Origin: Xiphophorus maculatus
Lineage: Eukaryota > Chordata > Actinopteri > Cyprinodontiformes > Poeciliidae
Length of the DNA stretch: 64,000 bases
NCBI RefSeq assembly: GCF_002775205.1
Contig: NC_036453.1
Coordinates: forward strand, 17,483,594-17,547,593
Direction: 5' to 3'
This document shows positions 26,180 through 39,700 of this stretch, piece after piece. How positions within the stretch are numbered: position 1 is the first letter of the stretch; every line of letters starts with the position of its first letter. The notes below the pieces were generated by a model. The model saw only the letters and a list, made by a program, of their open reading frames with translations, was not told the origin of the DNA and did no database searches. A program made the translations under genes and the position numbers.

Positions 26180-26615
26180 TTTTTTATTAAGCTTGCAATA
26201 AATTAGAACATCAATTTCTACGAAGAAAAACCAACATAAAATATTTTTAACACTGAAAGGCATGTTCATGTACCATATTTATGGGTTCAACACTTTCTCT
26301 GATCGCTTTTTGCATAAGTTATTACATCACTGTGACATGGAGGCAGACAGCGGAGACTTCCTGTTGCTTTGATAGCAGCCTTCAGCAAACCTGATCTCTC
26401 ATCTTCCTCTTGAAAAAAAAATCCCTTAGATTTTCAATGGGGGTTTAGGTCAGAAGAGTTCGCAGGCCAAACCAGCCCAGCGAAATCATGATGATTAAAT
26501 CAGGCAGTGTGGGCAGGTAAAAAGTCCTACTGGAAAATTGAACCAGTATCTTTACTAAAGCTTTTCAGTAGAGAGAAGCATGAAGTGTTCTAATATCTCT
26601 AAAGCTTCTGTTTAA
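26180..26615 (-). mobile_element. Truncated Tc1 family B copy, reverse orientation
   Basis: The complement carries the transposase end: tctcatcttcctcttgaa, ttttcaatgggggtttaggt, gcagtgtgggcaggtaaa and gaagcatgaagtgttctaat appear in the expected order. The left terminal repeat is partly kept (caataaattagaacatcaat). The 5' half is missing. Confidence 0.65.
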
Positions 26616-27384
26616 AAAAAAAAAAAAAGCAATTATGAGAAAAACAATTTTGTGTCAAAAATTGGTGGAGACGATCCAATATATTGACACCTATGAGGTG
26701 TATTTGTGATGAATCAGGACATTTTATCCAATATAATTCAGGATGTTTTATTCAAATTACTTTTCAACATTTACAGGTGGATGTAGGCACAGGGTAAGAC
26801 ACACAGGCCCCGATATTTGTGTGCATTTGGATATTTTATCTTAAATTCCTGTTTCCTGCTTCTGACAGATCAAATGTCTCTAATCGGGCAGTCGCTTTAC
26901 ACTCCTAAATATTAGGAAGTTTTTCATCAAAAGCTGACTTGGATCTACCATTGCTTCAACCAGCTTTTCACACCTAAAGCTCTTTTTCATATTTCAAAAC
27001 TCATTTTTCTTCCTGTGATAAATCAAATAAGTTTAATCACAACGTTTTCTGCATGTATGTGGGGACTCAAAGAACAAACTGCTACATAACAGGAAATATA
27101 AAAATCACATGAGGGCATTGATCTTTCACATAAGCAATACAGGAAAAGCACTGCTATGTACACACAGTTTGGGCATTAACCCACATGTCTGAGTATGGAC
27201 ATATGGGAGGTTAAAATATGAATAGCGCTAGATTTTACATAATTTCTCCAGATTGTTTTTAATTACTTGAGTAATCCAACAAATTATACAGCATTCTGGA
27301 AAAAACTTGTGATAACATTTTGTATGTAAGCGTCCAGTTCTCCAGTAAGAGTCGTCTTCTTTCATCCAAAGCAGACACAGAGGA
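26616..27384 (-). other. Probable LTN1 3' UTR and downstream flank
   Basis: This AT-rich non-coding stretch follows the LTN1 stop codon at 27385. A canonical AATAAA lies on the minus strand at 26747-26752, about 630 bases beyond the stop, and could be the cleavage signal. The transcript end cannot be fixed without cDNA. The stretch ends at a truncated Tc1-type fragment. Confidence 0.4.
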
Positions 27385-27700
27385 CTAAAAGAAGGTTTCT
27401 CTGCAGAGCGGGCAGGTGGACTTGTTGCTGGAAGTGAACCATTTGTACTATAGAAAAAGAAAAAGGCAATATCAAAGCAGGCTGCCACTGGTTGCTTAAA
27501 GTAAATTAATACTTCAATATCACATGTCTCACCAGACAAGCAGAATGGAACTTCTTCTTGCAGGTACGACAAGCTTTCTTTGGCAGGGAGTAGTTGGAGC
27601 CGTGAATAACAGAGAAACAGATCATGCAGTCCTCGATGCCCTCAAAGCGCTTATCGACGTTGTTCTTCCACAGAGCCAGGCCCTCCATTATGCTGCCGTT
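27385..27700 (-). other. ltn1: LTN1 RING domain (last two coding exons)
   Basis: Exons 27700-27533 and 27447-27385 encode the C-terminal RING. It opens with [12 protein letters not shown], continues with [16 protein letters not shown], and after the intron ends in [11 protein letters not shown] and a TAG stop. The Cys/His pattern C-x2-C, C-x2-C, H, C, C-x2-C keeps all eight zinc ligands, so the ligase should be catalytically competent. The preceding exon (28017-27823) contains NYPLGSI and QQWRNWML, typical of the RWD-like region just before the RING in listerin. Nothing is truncated. Confidence 0.95.
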
Positions 27701-30700
27701 CTGACCACACAAACAATGTTGTTGTTTTTCTACCTACTAATCCCAGCAAATAAAAATACCCGGCACTTTAAAAACACCTGAGTCTTAAGTGCCTTAAAAG
27801 AGTGTATCGATTGTTTTTCTACCTGATGTGTGAGGTAGGTGCTGAGCTGCAGCATCCAGTTCCTCCACTGCTGCACGGCGACGCCCACACGTCTCCCACT
27901 CTCCACAGTGATGGAGCCCAGAGGGTAGTTCTGCGGCAGCTGAATCACCAACTCGATGTAGATATCATCCACAGAGTATGTGGCAATCACCTCTCGCGCT
28001 GCTGAGCGGGCTTTAACCTGAGGAGACATGATTAAAATTTATATATATATAGTCTTAACACCATAGGGGAGTCTTCCAGTCAGATAATCAGGCAGCGGAT
28101 ATACAATTAAACACCCAGATCACACTTAATGGACTGACACAAATGAGAGTTCATTAACTTTAACAGAACAGTATAATGTTGCACCTTCGTTAAAGTGCAA
28201 TGATGCATCACAAAATTTGGTTAATGATTTAACATCATACCTACTGGCAAACAAAAGATGGAAAAGTTTAACAAGTTTCTTCTTCTTCTAAAAAAAAAAA
28301 CCCATCTAGTTTAGAGTGAAAAAGGACCAAGAAATGAAAGGTGATGGGAATCAGTTATTTTTATCTTGACTAGTGTATGGAAATGTCAAAATCCTATCTT
28401 TTTTTATTCTGTGAATGCACCACCCAAATCACCAAGACAAGCCAACAACAAAACTCTGATGTGGATGATGTTATTTGGTGATGCAACTCAAACTTAGCCA
28501 TAATGAAGACAGAGGAAGCACTGGGATGCTGGAAGCCTTTTGTACAGCATGTCAGCTGCTCATTTAAGTTGCAGAAGAGCACAAGAGTCAAAGACCATCG
28601 GCGGATCGCAGAAAGACTGAAAAAGCCAGGAAATTATGCTAAAATCCAGTTTAACATGTCAACTCTAAAATTATTGTTTTTGAATAATTATTAATGTTTA
28701 TGGTAGGCTTTTCATAGAGAGACTAGGAAGTCTAGATGACGAGTCTGGATCAAACTATTTTCAGTGCCGTTCTTCATATTTTACTGCCCTTAGCAATCTG
28801 TATTGTCTAAAGTCTGTATCAGCAGAGTTTAACTTATAAAATTAAGAGATCAGAAATTGGCTATAAAATTCTGATAGGTGAATTTCCAGATGACAGTGTA
28901 AATTGTTTTCTCTTTTTAACCCTTTGGGATCTGTGATCCCACTGGTATGATTACACCATGCAACATTTTCAAAGGTCAGTAGCAAAAAAAAACACTTTTA
29001 AAAAGTGCAGATTTTAAACTAACCCTAATTTTGGTTTGATGTTCATTCATCATGTAGAGCTAGTGATCTGATAGTAAGTTAATGTTAATCCAACGTGTAT
29101 AAGCTTAACGAGTCAATATTCAGCCTTTTGTTTCCTCCTCTACCTTAAAAAGTAAACTTCAAACTTATGGTAAATATGTTTCTGACGCAGTACATGAAAC
29201 GTTAAACCAAAACCAAGCTAAAGGGGCTCTAAGCTTCCCAGAGGCTTTCACATAAGAAAATATAAAAGCCTGCACCAGAAACTAGAAACTATATTCTAAA
29301 TCAAGAGAACATAGCTGACAAATCAAGAAATCTATTTCTGTTATATATGTATATATAGAAACAGCTTAAATGTGCTACTTTCCATTATGACATGAGTGAT
29401 TAGCTTGCATCTATTAAACTTGACATTTTAGAGCGACTTAAGTCTAGAAAATTACCGTTTCAGAGCGGGAACAAATTAAGAGTTTAACAAATGCTTTCTG
29501 AAGGCTGTCTTGTTGGGTGTGCAGAGTGCATTTAGCCCGCTAACTTACAGTCATGCTGTCAAACATCTGAGTGCTGTCGTGGACCGAGGAGATCTCCTGG
29601 GCCGACAGAACAGGACTGACGTATTTACTGGTGAACTTCTCCACTGCAGAGCTCACTCTCTTCTCCTGGCTGTTCCACCACAGACGCACCATGGCGGGCA
29701 GGTCCTGCACTGTGCTGTAGTACACACTGCAAGCCAGGTGGGGGAGCTCCCACTCAACGCCAACGTTCTCTGCAGTCAATTCACAGCACGGAAAAAATGA
29801 AGAACTCAGACCCTTTTAAGCTTTTTATGAATTTTGGTTTTTATTTACAGACTCAACCGTTAACGTATATGATTGGGCTGAACACACCTGCATGCCGCAT
29901 GTCAAAAATATTTAGATGTTAAAACTTTGAAAAACGTGGAATTTTCCTTCCACTTAACTATCCTATACTTTGTATTGATCTATCACATAAAGTCCCAAAA
30001 AATACATTGAAACTTGTTGCAACTTGGTGTGAAAAGTGGTGCAAACACATTTACACAGCATCAGATCTTATTTCATTTGCTTTACACGTGTTCTTAGCAG
30101 GATTTGCTGAATTGATGGGTATAGTTTAAAATGTGCAAACATTCAAAGGATAGGAATAGCTTTGCAATATACTAAAAGTTTCAAAGTGACTTACTGTCAA
30201 CTGTGAGAAGCAGACTCTCTGTGAAGAAAGTTTTACTCTCCTTTGTCTCTGTCCCCTGGCCCGGGCAAATCGGGTTCTCAGGCATCAGTTTGAAGAGATG
30301 GAGGAGCAGCTTGTTAAGAGAGCAGCTTCTCTTCAAATACTGAGCATAATGGGCACGCAGCTACATAAAAAGAAAAAAAAAGTGTGACAGTACATCAAAA
30401 CCAACTCCTTTAGTCTTCATAAACCCACTCTTGCAGTAGAAATTAGACAAAGACTCACATGGGAGGAGGAGGATTTGAAAAAAGTAAGGAGCAGTTTCCA
30501 CGCAAGAAGGTAAGCCAGTATGCAGGAGTATTCCACGCTGAGAGGCTGGACCACTGCAAACTCTCCCACCTGAAGCGCTGCCAGGATGCTGTCACACAAC
30601 TCCTCACAGGTCGACAGAATGGCCATGAGTGCAGCTGGAGGAGATCTGAGATCAAACAACCACAACTTGGAAAAAAATATATATATTTGTTTCATTTTAT

Positions 30701-33700
30701 TTATTGTTTTCATTTCTTTTTTTCCAATTATGCATTGCGATGAGGCAACAGAATTTCCCCACTTTCACTTACAGACATGGCTCATCTCTGTCATCATCAG
30801 ACCTATTGCTATCGCCTTCGCCATCACATTCAGGCAGCTGTGGCATCACTCTGCATTGACAAAAGAAAAAAAAGCTTTTTTAACATCGTGTGCAAAACTT
30901 CAGCTAACCTGACAGAACGGATCTGTAATGTTGAACAAATTCAACACTATAGATCAGACTTACTGAAGTGTTTTTCTGACAGAATCGAGCAATTCTCACA
31001 ACAAGAAAGAAAAACCCTTACTTCTCCAGCATATGGTGAACAGTCATCTGCAGAGGCCTGGCCTTGAACAGCAGCAGGGGACACAGAGTGTTCAGCAGGG
31101 TCTGCAGAGGCTCTGGCAGGTTGGTCTTTTGGTCCGCTATAAATCGTGGCGGCAGGGAATTTTGGTTTAGTTGCTGGACTGGAACACAAGTCAGAGCCAA
31201 ACCAACCGACTGGAGAGCAGCCATGGGGAACACAGGATCATCCGGTTCAGGAAAAGCCTCTGATTGAAGCAGAGATAATAAGTGAATGAAGATGTTAAAA
31301 TTAGGACTGGTATTTATATTATTTACAATGTGAGAAAACAACCTATCTGGATAGAAATTTTATTTAGGAGAAATCCATTCTTATCCATTTTGAATACTTC
31401 AAACGTAACATTCAAATGTTCATGGAAAATCAAGCGCACTGAGTAGTACCTGAATTATTTTCAGGCAACATAAAGGCAACACACGTACCAGTGATTCTCA
31501 CTGGCAGGGGCAACAGGAGGTTGTAGATTCCCTCTATGAAGAAATCTTTCCATTCGCCAGCCAGCTCTGTTGGCAGCTTCTCCAGGACGTCAGAGGATGG
31601 CGCCGCGAAGAACTGGTTCAGCGTCACGATCAACGCAGCGTTCTCGCACACAAACAGCTGCACCCAAGGGTTCCACAGACAGCTCACATTCTCACTGGCA
31701 GTCTGGGTTTAGATACAGTTAAAAACTGAGTTATGGTTAAAAAAAAAAAAAAAAAAAAGCAGCTCAGCTCAGAGAACCTTATGACAGGAGAAGTATTATT
31801 CACGAGCTCCACAAATCTGGTCCATAAGAATGGCAAGATAAAGCATTTGTTAAAGGGAAGACATAAGCCATTCATGGAGAAGAATGTAGTTTAGTCAAAT
31901 TACAGTCAAATTTAACTCTTTACTAAAGTAACGTAACACAACTAACAGCCCACAGTGATACATGGTGGTGGCAGAATCAGGCTGTGGGCTTGCTTTTATT
32001 CACTAAGGACAAGGAAGTTGGTCAGAACTGATGGGAAACTGGAAGGAGTTTAAAACTGAGCAGTACTGGGAAGAATCTGCTGGTAGAGCAGAGTCGTATC
32101 TTCCAGCACGACAGAGACTTCAAACACAGCCGGAGCTAAAGTGAAATAATCTGTGGCAAACTTTGAAAATTACTGTTCCACAAACGCATAGAAATGTGTG
32201 GCTGTGATGTGATAGAATGTGGAGTGAATAGTTTTGTGAGGCAGTCTAAATTGTAATACAAAATAATCTCAAAATCTCATGTGAGCTTTGTCTCACCTCC
32301 AACCAGGCCAACATAGAGCAGAGCAGAAAGTCCCACTGGTTTCCCCCAAGAACAGCTGGACAGTGAGTCACCGACCAACACAAGAATCGAATCATCTCCA
32401 CATTGAGGTTCAGCTGTTCAGATGTCGTATCGGACAAGTCACTGAAATACACAGATGTGGCTAATTTAACAGCAATAGATGAACTGATCTGTAACAATGT
32501 CAGTCGGCATTTTCTATGGTCCTGAAAGCATAAAGTGCCTAATCTACAGATTAGCCTTGTTTTTTAAAGACATGCTGCAAATCTTGAACATGTGAAGGAG
32601 CCACGATGTTAGAGTGTCAACTTAGAAATTAACAATTGTAGTATAACTGCTTAAATCACATGAATATCTGCTAGTGTTAACTCAATAAAAATGTTAAAAG
32701 TTGCTTCAGTCACCAGCTAAAGAGAAACCAATCCTCTCTGCTGTTCCTCCATTCCATCAGAGTGGCAAGAACAGCCTGAATGACCTCGTCTTCTACCGGC
32801 GTGTTGGCATTCAGGCAGCACAGCAGCACTGCCAGACTGCCATAAACATCTGCAACACACAGCCAACAATTACTACTTGCATATATAAATCTGTAAGATA
32901 TAGATTCATGTATAGTGCTACGGTATCTCACTTTCTTCCTCTTGCCAGTTGATTATTCCAGCAGTAGCCAAAGCAATCAGAGTTTCTCTGTCTTCTTTAG
33001 CCATAAGTGGGCAGAGCACCTGCAGTGTGCTGAGTTTGCTCAGATTCACTGGGAAAAGACTGATTAAATAAACATATTTAGTATAAAACAAAACAAGAGC
33101 TACAATTTCAGAGCTAAGAATGTTCAGAAAAAAAACAGAAAATCAAATACTTTCTCATAAATTACTAACCTATCTGCACTATCGTAAAGTCTTTTTAGAG
33201 CTCCACTGCAAGTGGCTGCCAAGTCGTTGGTGTGGATGTAGTTTTCTAGAGTCAGAGTCCACAGACCTCCATCTGTCACAGACCTTATGGTCAGAAAAGG
33301 AGAAGAATTTAATCAGAAGATAATATTTAAAATTACTGTTAGAAAAATGAAAGAAAGCCCACGGTGAATCTGACCTTGAGTAGAGGGTCTCTAGTAGAGA
33401 TTTCATTGGGACTTTGCTATGGAGTCCAGCTGATAGTCCCCATTCAGCCAACAGGTTGCGATAAGCAGATGCTACTGGGGGCCGGAAATCGAGCTCCTTA
33501 CACCACTGCAGCGCATACAACACTTCTGAAACTGTTGAAAAGGAACAAACTTATGAAAGCATCGAAAACTGGTGGAAGAAAACAACGTTGTTCTTAACAG
33601 AGTCCTGTGTGTACCTGTGCCTGTAAGGTTTGGGAGGAATGAAGAACATGGCGCCTCCTTTTGGCCAGAAGCTAGAACTGCAGCAGTCTGGGCCACAATT

Positions 33701-36700
33701 CCCAAGACGGCACAGACACAGAGGTGAGCTGGCAGCCTGTTAGAGTCTCTGAACTTCCACATGTCCTTAGAGGGTTTTTCACAAACTCCTCTGTGACGGT
33801 TGGACAGCAAAGGAGATTTGACCCACTGAAGATAACAAGTGAAAAATAAAAAATGGAGGTACCACATGAATGTTACATGTTTTCTTTGTGCAGTGCCTTG
33901 CAAAGTATTCCTACCTCTCAAATGTTTGTTATTTTGTCACTCTAAGAGGACAAACATCAATTAATTTTATGGGAATATTCAGGAAGAGCAGTGTGGTTTT
34001 CGTCCTGGTCGTGGAACACTGGACCAGCTCTACACCCTCGGCAGGGTCCTGGAGGGTGCATGGGAGTTCGCCCAACCAGTCTACATGTGTTTTGTGGACT
34101 TGGAGAAGGCGTTCGACCGTGTCCCTCGGGGAGCCCTGTGGGGGGTTCTCCGGGAGTATGGGGTACCGGGCCCTTTGATACGGGCTGTCAGGTCCCTGTA
34201 TGACCGGTGTCAGAGTCTGGTCCGCATTGCCGGCAGTAAGTCGGGCTCGTTTCCGGTGAGAGTTGGACTCCGCCAGGGCTGCCCTTTGTCACCGATTCTG
34301 TTCATCACTTTCATGGACAGAATTTCTAGGCGCAGCCAAGGTGTTGAGGGGATCCGATTTGGTGGCCTTAGGATCTCATCTCTGCTTTTTGCAGACGATG
34401 TGGTCCTTTTGGCTTCATCAGATCGTGATCTGCAGCTCTCGCTGGAGCGGTTCGCAGCCGAGTGTGAAGCGGCCGGGATGGGGATCAGTGCCTCCAAATC
34501 CGAGGCCATGGTCTTGAGCCGGAAAAGGGTAGAGTGCCTTCTCCAGGTCAGGGGGGGTGTCCTGCCCCAAGTGGAGGAGTTCAAGTATCTCGGGATCTTG
34601 TTCACGAATGGGGGAAGAAGGGAGCGGGAGGTCGACAGGCGGATTGGTGCAGCGTCTGCCGTCAAGCGGGCGCTGTACCGGTCCGTCGTGGTGAAGAAAG
34701 AGCTGAGCCAAAAAGCGAAGCTCTCGATTTACCAGTCGATCTACGTTCCCACCCTCATCTATGGTCATGAGCTTTGGGTCATGACCGAAAGAATGAGATC
34801 GCGGATACAAGCGGCCGAAATGGGTTTTCTCCGTAGGGTGGCTGGGCTCTCCCTTAGAGATAGGGTGAGAAGCTCAGTCATCCGGGAGGGACTCAGAGTA
34901 GAGCCGCTGCTCCTTCACATCGAGAGGAGCCAGTTGAGGTGGCTCGGGCATCTGGTCAGGATGCCTCCTGAACGCCTCCCTGGTGAGGTGTTCCGGGCAC
35001 GTCCCACCGGGAGGAGGCCCCGGGGAAGACCCAGGACACGCTGGAGGGACTATGTCTCTCAGCTGGCCTGGGAACGCCTCGGGATTCCCCCGGAGGAGCT
35101 GGAAGAAGTGGCCGGGGAGAGGGAAGTCTGGGCCTCCCTTCTGAAGCTGCTACCCCCGCGACCCGACCTCGGATAAGCGGAAGAAGATGGATGGATGGAT
35201 GGGAATATTATCCAAGACCAGCACAAATTAGTAAATAAATTTGAAATGGATGAAAAATTACAGTTTCCAACATTTTTACTCAATTCTATATATGGTGAAA
35301 TGTATCAAGACCCTTTTCATCCTATTGGCCTAAAATAAACCTAGTGCAACCAATCATCTTTAGAGGTAACCTTACCTATAACACCTTGGTGTAATTTAAT
35401 CTCGGTGTGAATGCAGCTGTTCTTTGAACTGATCAGTCTGTTTAACATTACTCAACAAGAGATTAAGTAACATACCAGACAGGTCAGGGGAAGAAAGTTT
35501 GGAAGAGGGTTAAGGCTTCAGTTAGGTAATAAAACAAAAACATCTGATAGAAAACTGTTCAATCCATCATCTGAAAATGGAAAGAGTAAATCAAAGATTC
35601 CTAAATCTGTCACATAAAATTTCAATAAAATACAATGAAAAGTAAAATGTCTTGCTGTAATGTAATTTGAAAAAGTTCATGAGTAGGATTATTTTTGCGA
35701 GGCCCCTGTAAAATACTCCCTTTGTAATCACTATACAGATGTTCTTGAATTTTCCCATAGTCAGGTACGGACTTGCTGACCTGAGGAGACAGGGCGTGTC
35801 TGATTCTGGTCCACTCCGTCTGGCTCGGTGTCAGAAGAGCAAAGAATTGGCTGAGGACGGAGGATGCTTGGCCGCCAACGGAGACGATTGTTTCCACTAA
35901 GCTTTGGACAGCTCCGACTAAAACCTGCAAGCTAAAACAAACAAAAAAATAATAATAATTCAAGATAACACAACAGACCAATCAAAAAAATAAGATGCAT
36001 GTACAAAGATTTACCCTTTAATATCGAGATTGCTGGTCAGAAGCTGCTTCATGACCCAGACGGCTGCACTGTGCAGGAAGCCGCCTTGGCGGACCTCGCA
36101 TTCACAGTGTTGCACCAGTGACCTGACTCCAGCTGCACACACTTTCTTCAGCTTATCCAACAGTGATTCTGTAAAGGTAATGGCAACATGATGTTGCTCT
36201 TTCTTTCTCTCACAGCTTAATTAGACATTTTTGTGCAATGCGTGTGTCAACCCACCAGACAGGTGAGTGTGTCTTTGATCTTGCGCAGTCAGCTGGAAGA
36301 CGGTCAGCAGGAGCTCCTCAGCAGAGAGGAGAAGCAGGCAATCCTGGACGGAGCAGAAGAAAGAGGAAGCCACGTCGCAGATGAAGGAGATGAGTGGCTC
36401 CATGTTGCCCGCGTCCGACAGACTCTTGGTCTCGGACAACGTAGTGTGGAGCTTCTCCAACATTTTCTCCATGTACACCTCCCCTATTAAAGACTCTAAA
36501 CACAAAACACGTCAAAATGTAAGACGCATCATCTGTTTTGTCAAGCAGAAAGAAACTCTTTGCAGTGTTTCTGCACAATTTCTCTTGAGTTACCATCGTT
36601 GTTGTTCTGAGAGAGAACGAGGCCGATAAGCGTCCAGCTGTTGTTGCTTGTGGGGGTTTTGGGAGCAGTCGAGTTGTGCTCCATCTTGCAGAGCTCTTCA

Positions 36701-39700
36701 GTCAGTCCCAGGAGCTGCTCGCCCAGAATCGAACCTTTCAGCCAGTTCCTGCAGCTTGCCCGAGTCTTGGGATCTTTACCTGCCTTTACAAGTTAGGAAA
36801 CAAAGTCAAGAAGTCTTATCTAAACAAAAACCACAAACTAATTTAAGTCTGATGAAAACTGAATATTTACTCTCTGAATAATTTGCAGGATAATTTTCCA
36901 CTCCAAACCCATCTAGAAAGAAGAGAAACGGACTATTAAAAAAAAAAGTAAAACTGCAGTTGGATATCAAACAAATGAGGATGAGGTTACCGTTGTGATG
37001 CGATTAAGAATTTGTGTGGTCTCCTCCTGGCTGCAGCAGGACAGTGAGCTGAAAACCATCTCCACCAGGTGCTCGGTATCGCTGCGGCCCACCTCCGCCA
37101 GCCACACGACCACACGCCTCAGCAGAAACTGAACTGCTGGATTTTTCTCCCCCGTCCATTTATCATCTCCAGGTTTAATTTCATCAAATTCAAGTAAGGT
37201 CTGAAATAAGTAAAAATGTAAGATAAAATGTATTCTAGTCTGAAGCTAAAAATGCCACTTTAGGAGTTCTAGTTTGAACGTATTTACAGACAAAGAGTTG
37301 CACAGTATACAACATTCTAAAAGTCATCGCAATATAACTTATTTTACTTGACTAGATTTTGCACCAAAGAAATTGTTGTCAAATGAAAATAGATCTTTGA
37401 CTTACACTGAAAATCCTGGGCGTGTGAAAAGACTGTAGGAGAAGGGACAGAAAAACAAGATGTTTCTCTGAGTTTTTCTCATTCACATGCACGAGGCACA
37501 GCTGAGCCAGCTGGCACACGGCGTCTTCAAAATGCTGAGTCTGTAGGGACCCAAGCGCCTTCTCCTGCACAGGCTCCGACACAGTCTGCGCAAACTTTTC
37601 GACTCCCTCTCCCTGAATTACTGATTTCTCTTCCTCTTCTGTCTTTGTGAGACACATCCTGACAGATTTCTTCTTCTGGGTTTGTTTTTTGCTTATTCTC
37701 TCAGGATTACGCATGACCTGGAGAGATTCAAGAGAGAAAACAACTAGCTCTTATTTCAAATGTATTTTACTTGACACATTTTACTAAAGCATAAAAGTAA
37801 ACTCACCTGCAGCAAAGTGGCTACGCCTTCCAAAGCCTGAAGATCAACGTCCTCGTCGTCGACAAAACGCACACACAGGAGACCGAGTTCCTCCCAGAAA
37901 TCAGCTAAAAGTCTCTTGAAGACATCCTTGTTGTTATCTTTCTCGCCTTCACAGTGTAAACCCGCCCTCTTCTCCCAGGAAATGAGCATTTCGGTGATCA
38001 GCAGAAAAAGAGGCCCATTCTGAAGGGAAGGATTTCTAATAGCCTTTTCTATCAACGGTAGGAGCTGCAGAAATAGAGCAAAACACTTTAAGAAACATCT
38101 GAGAGGTAGGAAATGTTGGGAAAAGTTGGCATGACAGCATGACCACACCTGCTGGGAAATGAGCATGCTCCTTATTTTCTCCTGAGACTGCTCGTCCCCG
38201 GCGTTCTGCATTATGCTGTACCTCAAGCACTCGACAAATGACGTCACTATGACTGCGCTCTCCGACGGGCTCGTCGCCGCACGCTCACTGGACAGGCTGA
38301 CCAACACAAAACGCGCAGAAATACGGGAATTACTTTTGGAAAATGCACATCAGGTAACATTTCACATATAAAAACACAAACAAGTTACCCTTGCAGGAAT
38401 GCGGTGTAAAACGTGGTGTAGAAGTCCAAGTCAGGATTTGTGATTTGCTGCGGTAGTTTGCTGAGGAGAGGCATGAGATTCGGATGGAGCCCTTTAGCCA
38501 TGCCTTTACCTCCTTCTTTCAACAAAGCCCAGAGTTTAGGAAGAAAGCCTTTCTTGGCATTTACATGTGTCCAACAATCCTGAAACATTTAAAAGAAAAT
38601 TAAGAAATCACACGGAAGAAACTATGGATTTTAAAGAAAATGAAAAATGAGATGCATTGCAGGAAAAGCTAAATATATCCATGACTGAGTTGCGTTTAGA
38701 ACCACTTCAAGAAGAACTATTTGTTTTCTGTATTTATCAGCCTCTCACCTTATTGAGGAGGAATTCTGACTCACTTTTTCCTAATCTTGTTTTAGACAAC
38801 TCTCTTCAAGATTCCAGTCTTGATTTTGTTTAGTTTCCACCCCCCCCCCAACTATGCTGTTAAAGATCTGATGTCTTCAGGATTGTTTAATGACCCAGTT
38901 TGGGTCAAGCTCTAGCTGTCTCAAAATTCCCACTAGAATATCCTGGGAGAAGATTTCATAGTGGTCTCAATACCCTCTTTCACCACAGTGCTGTTATTCA
39001 GTCACAAACACAAGACCCTCTTTATGCTCCTTCTGGCCGTTCATAAATCAGCATATTAAGCCAGATATGTCCTGCACAGGAAGCATCTGTCAAACATCTC
39101 CAAGTCTTTTGGGGGAAAAAACATTTAACATGTTTTTGTGCCTCAAAAAATTTGGATTCATTATCCTGGGATTTTTAACAGCCAATATTAGAGATGTCTA
39201 GTCACTAACTGACACAAACAACCATGTCTTAAGTCCAGAAAACTGTTCCATCTCTGCACACTTTAGTGTGATTCGTTAAATACATTTTAATGGTGAGACA
39301 GACCTAAAGAATTTAGTGAAAGGAGCTAATGACTCCAATGTCTGGGATTTTTGAGGCTGCAAAACAAACCCAAATCATCACACCTCCACACCACATGCTT
39401 ATCAGCCATTATGAGCTGTCAAAAGCTCTACTTGTCTATACTGAAGTCCAGTAGTTCCTTCAATTGCAGCTTTGCAAATTGAGTCATGCTACCGTATTAT
39501 TTGTAGGCGGAAGAGACATTCTCCTGGCTATCCTTCCAAACAAGTCAAAACAAGTCAAAAGCTAGAAATGACTAGTCAAAAGCTACTCATTTCAGGACAA
39601 TTCTAGTAGTATTGTCCTGAAATGTAACATTTAACATACCAACTCAGTCCTGTAAACTTTGAGATGCAGGTTTTGGGTTTATTACACAGCCTGATGCCAA

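Noticed and set aside
1..27000. microRNA or tRNA genes in the gene-poor tract
   Set aside because: I looked for well-known seeds and intact tRNA A and B boxes on both strands and saw none. A covariance-model scan (Rfam, tRNAscan-SE) would be decisive.
34210..34810. Minus- and other-frame ORFs over the LINE
   Set aside because: They are shadow frames of the GC-rich reverse transcriptase sequence.
36233..36490. Plus-strand frame opposite LTN1 exon 15
   Set aside because: It is the antisense shadow of a coding exon. The exon reads in phase on the minus strand and matches listerin.
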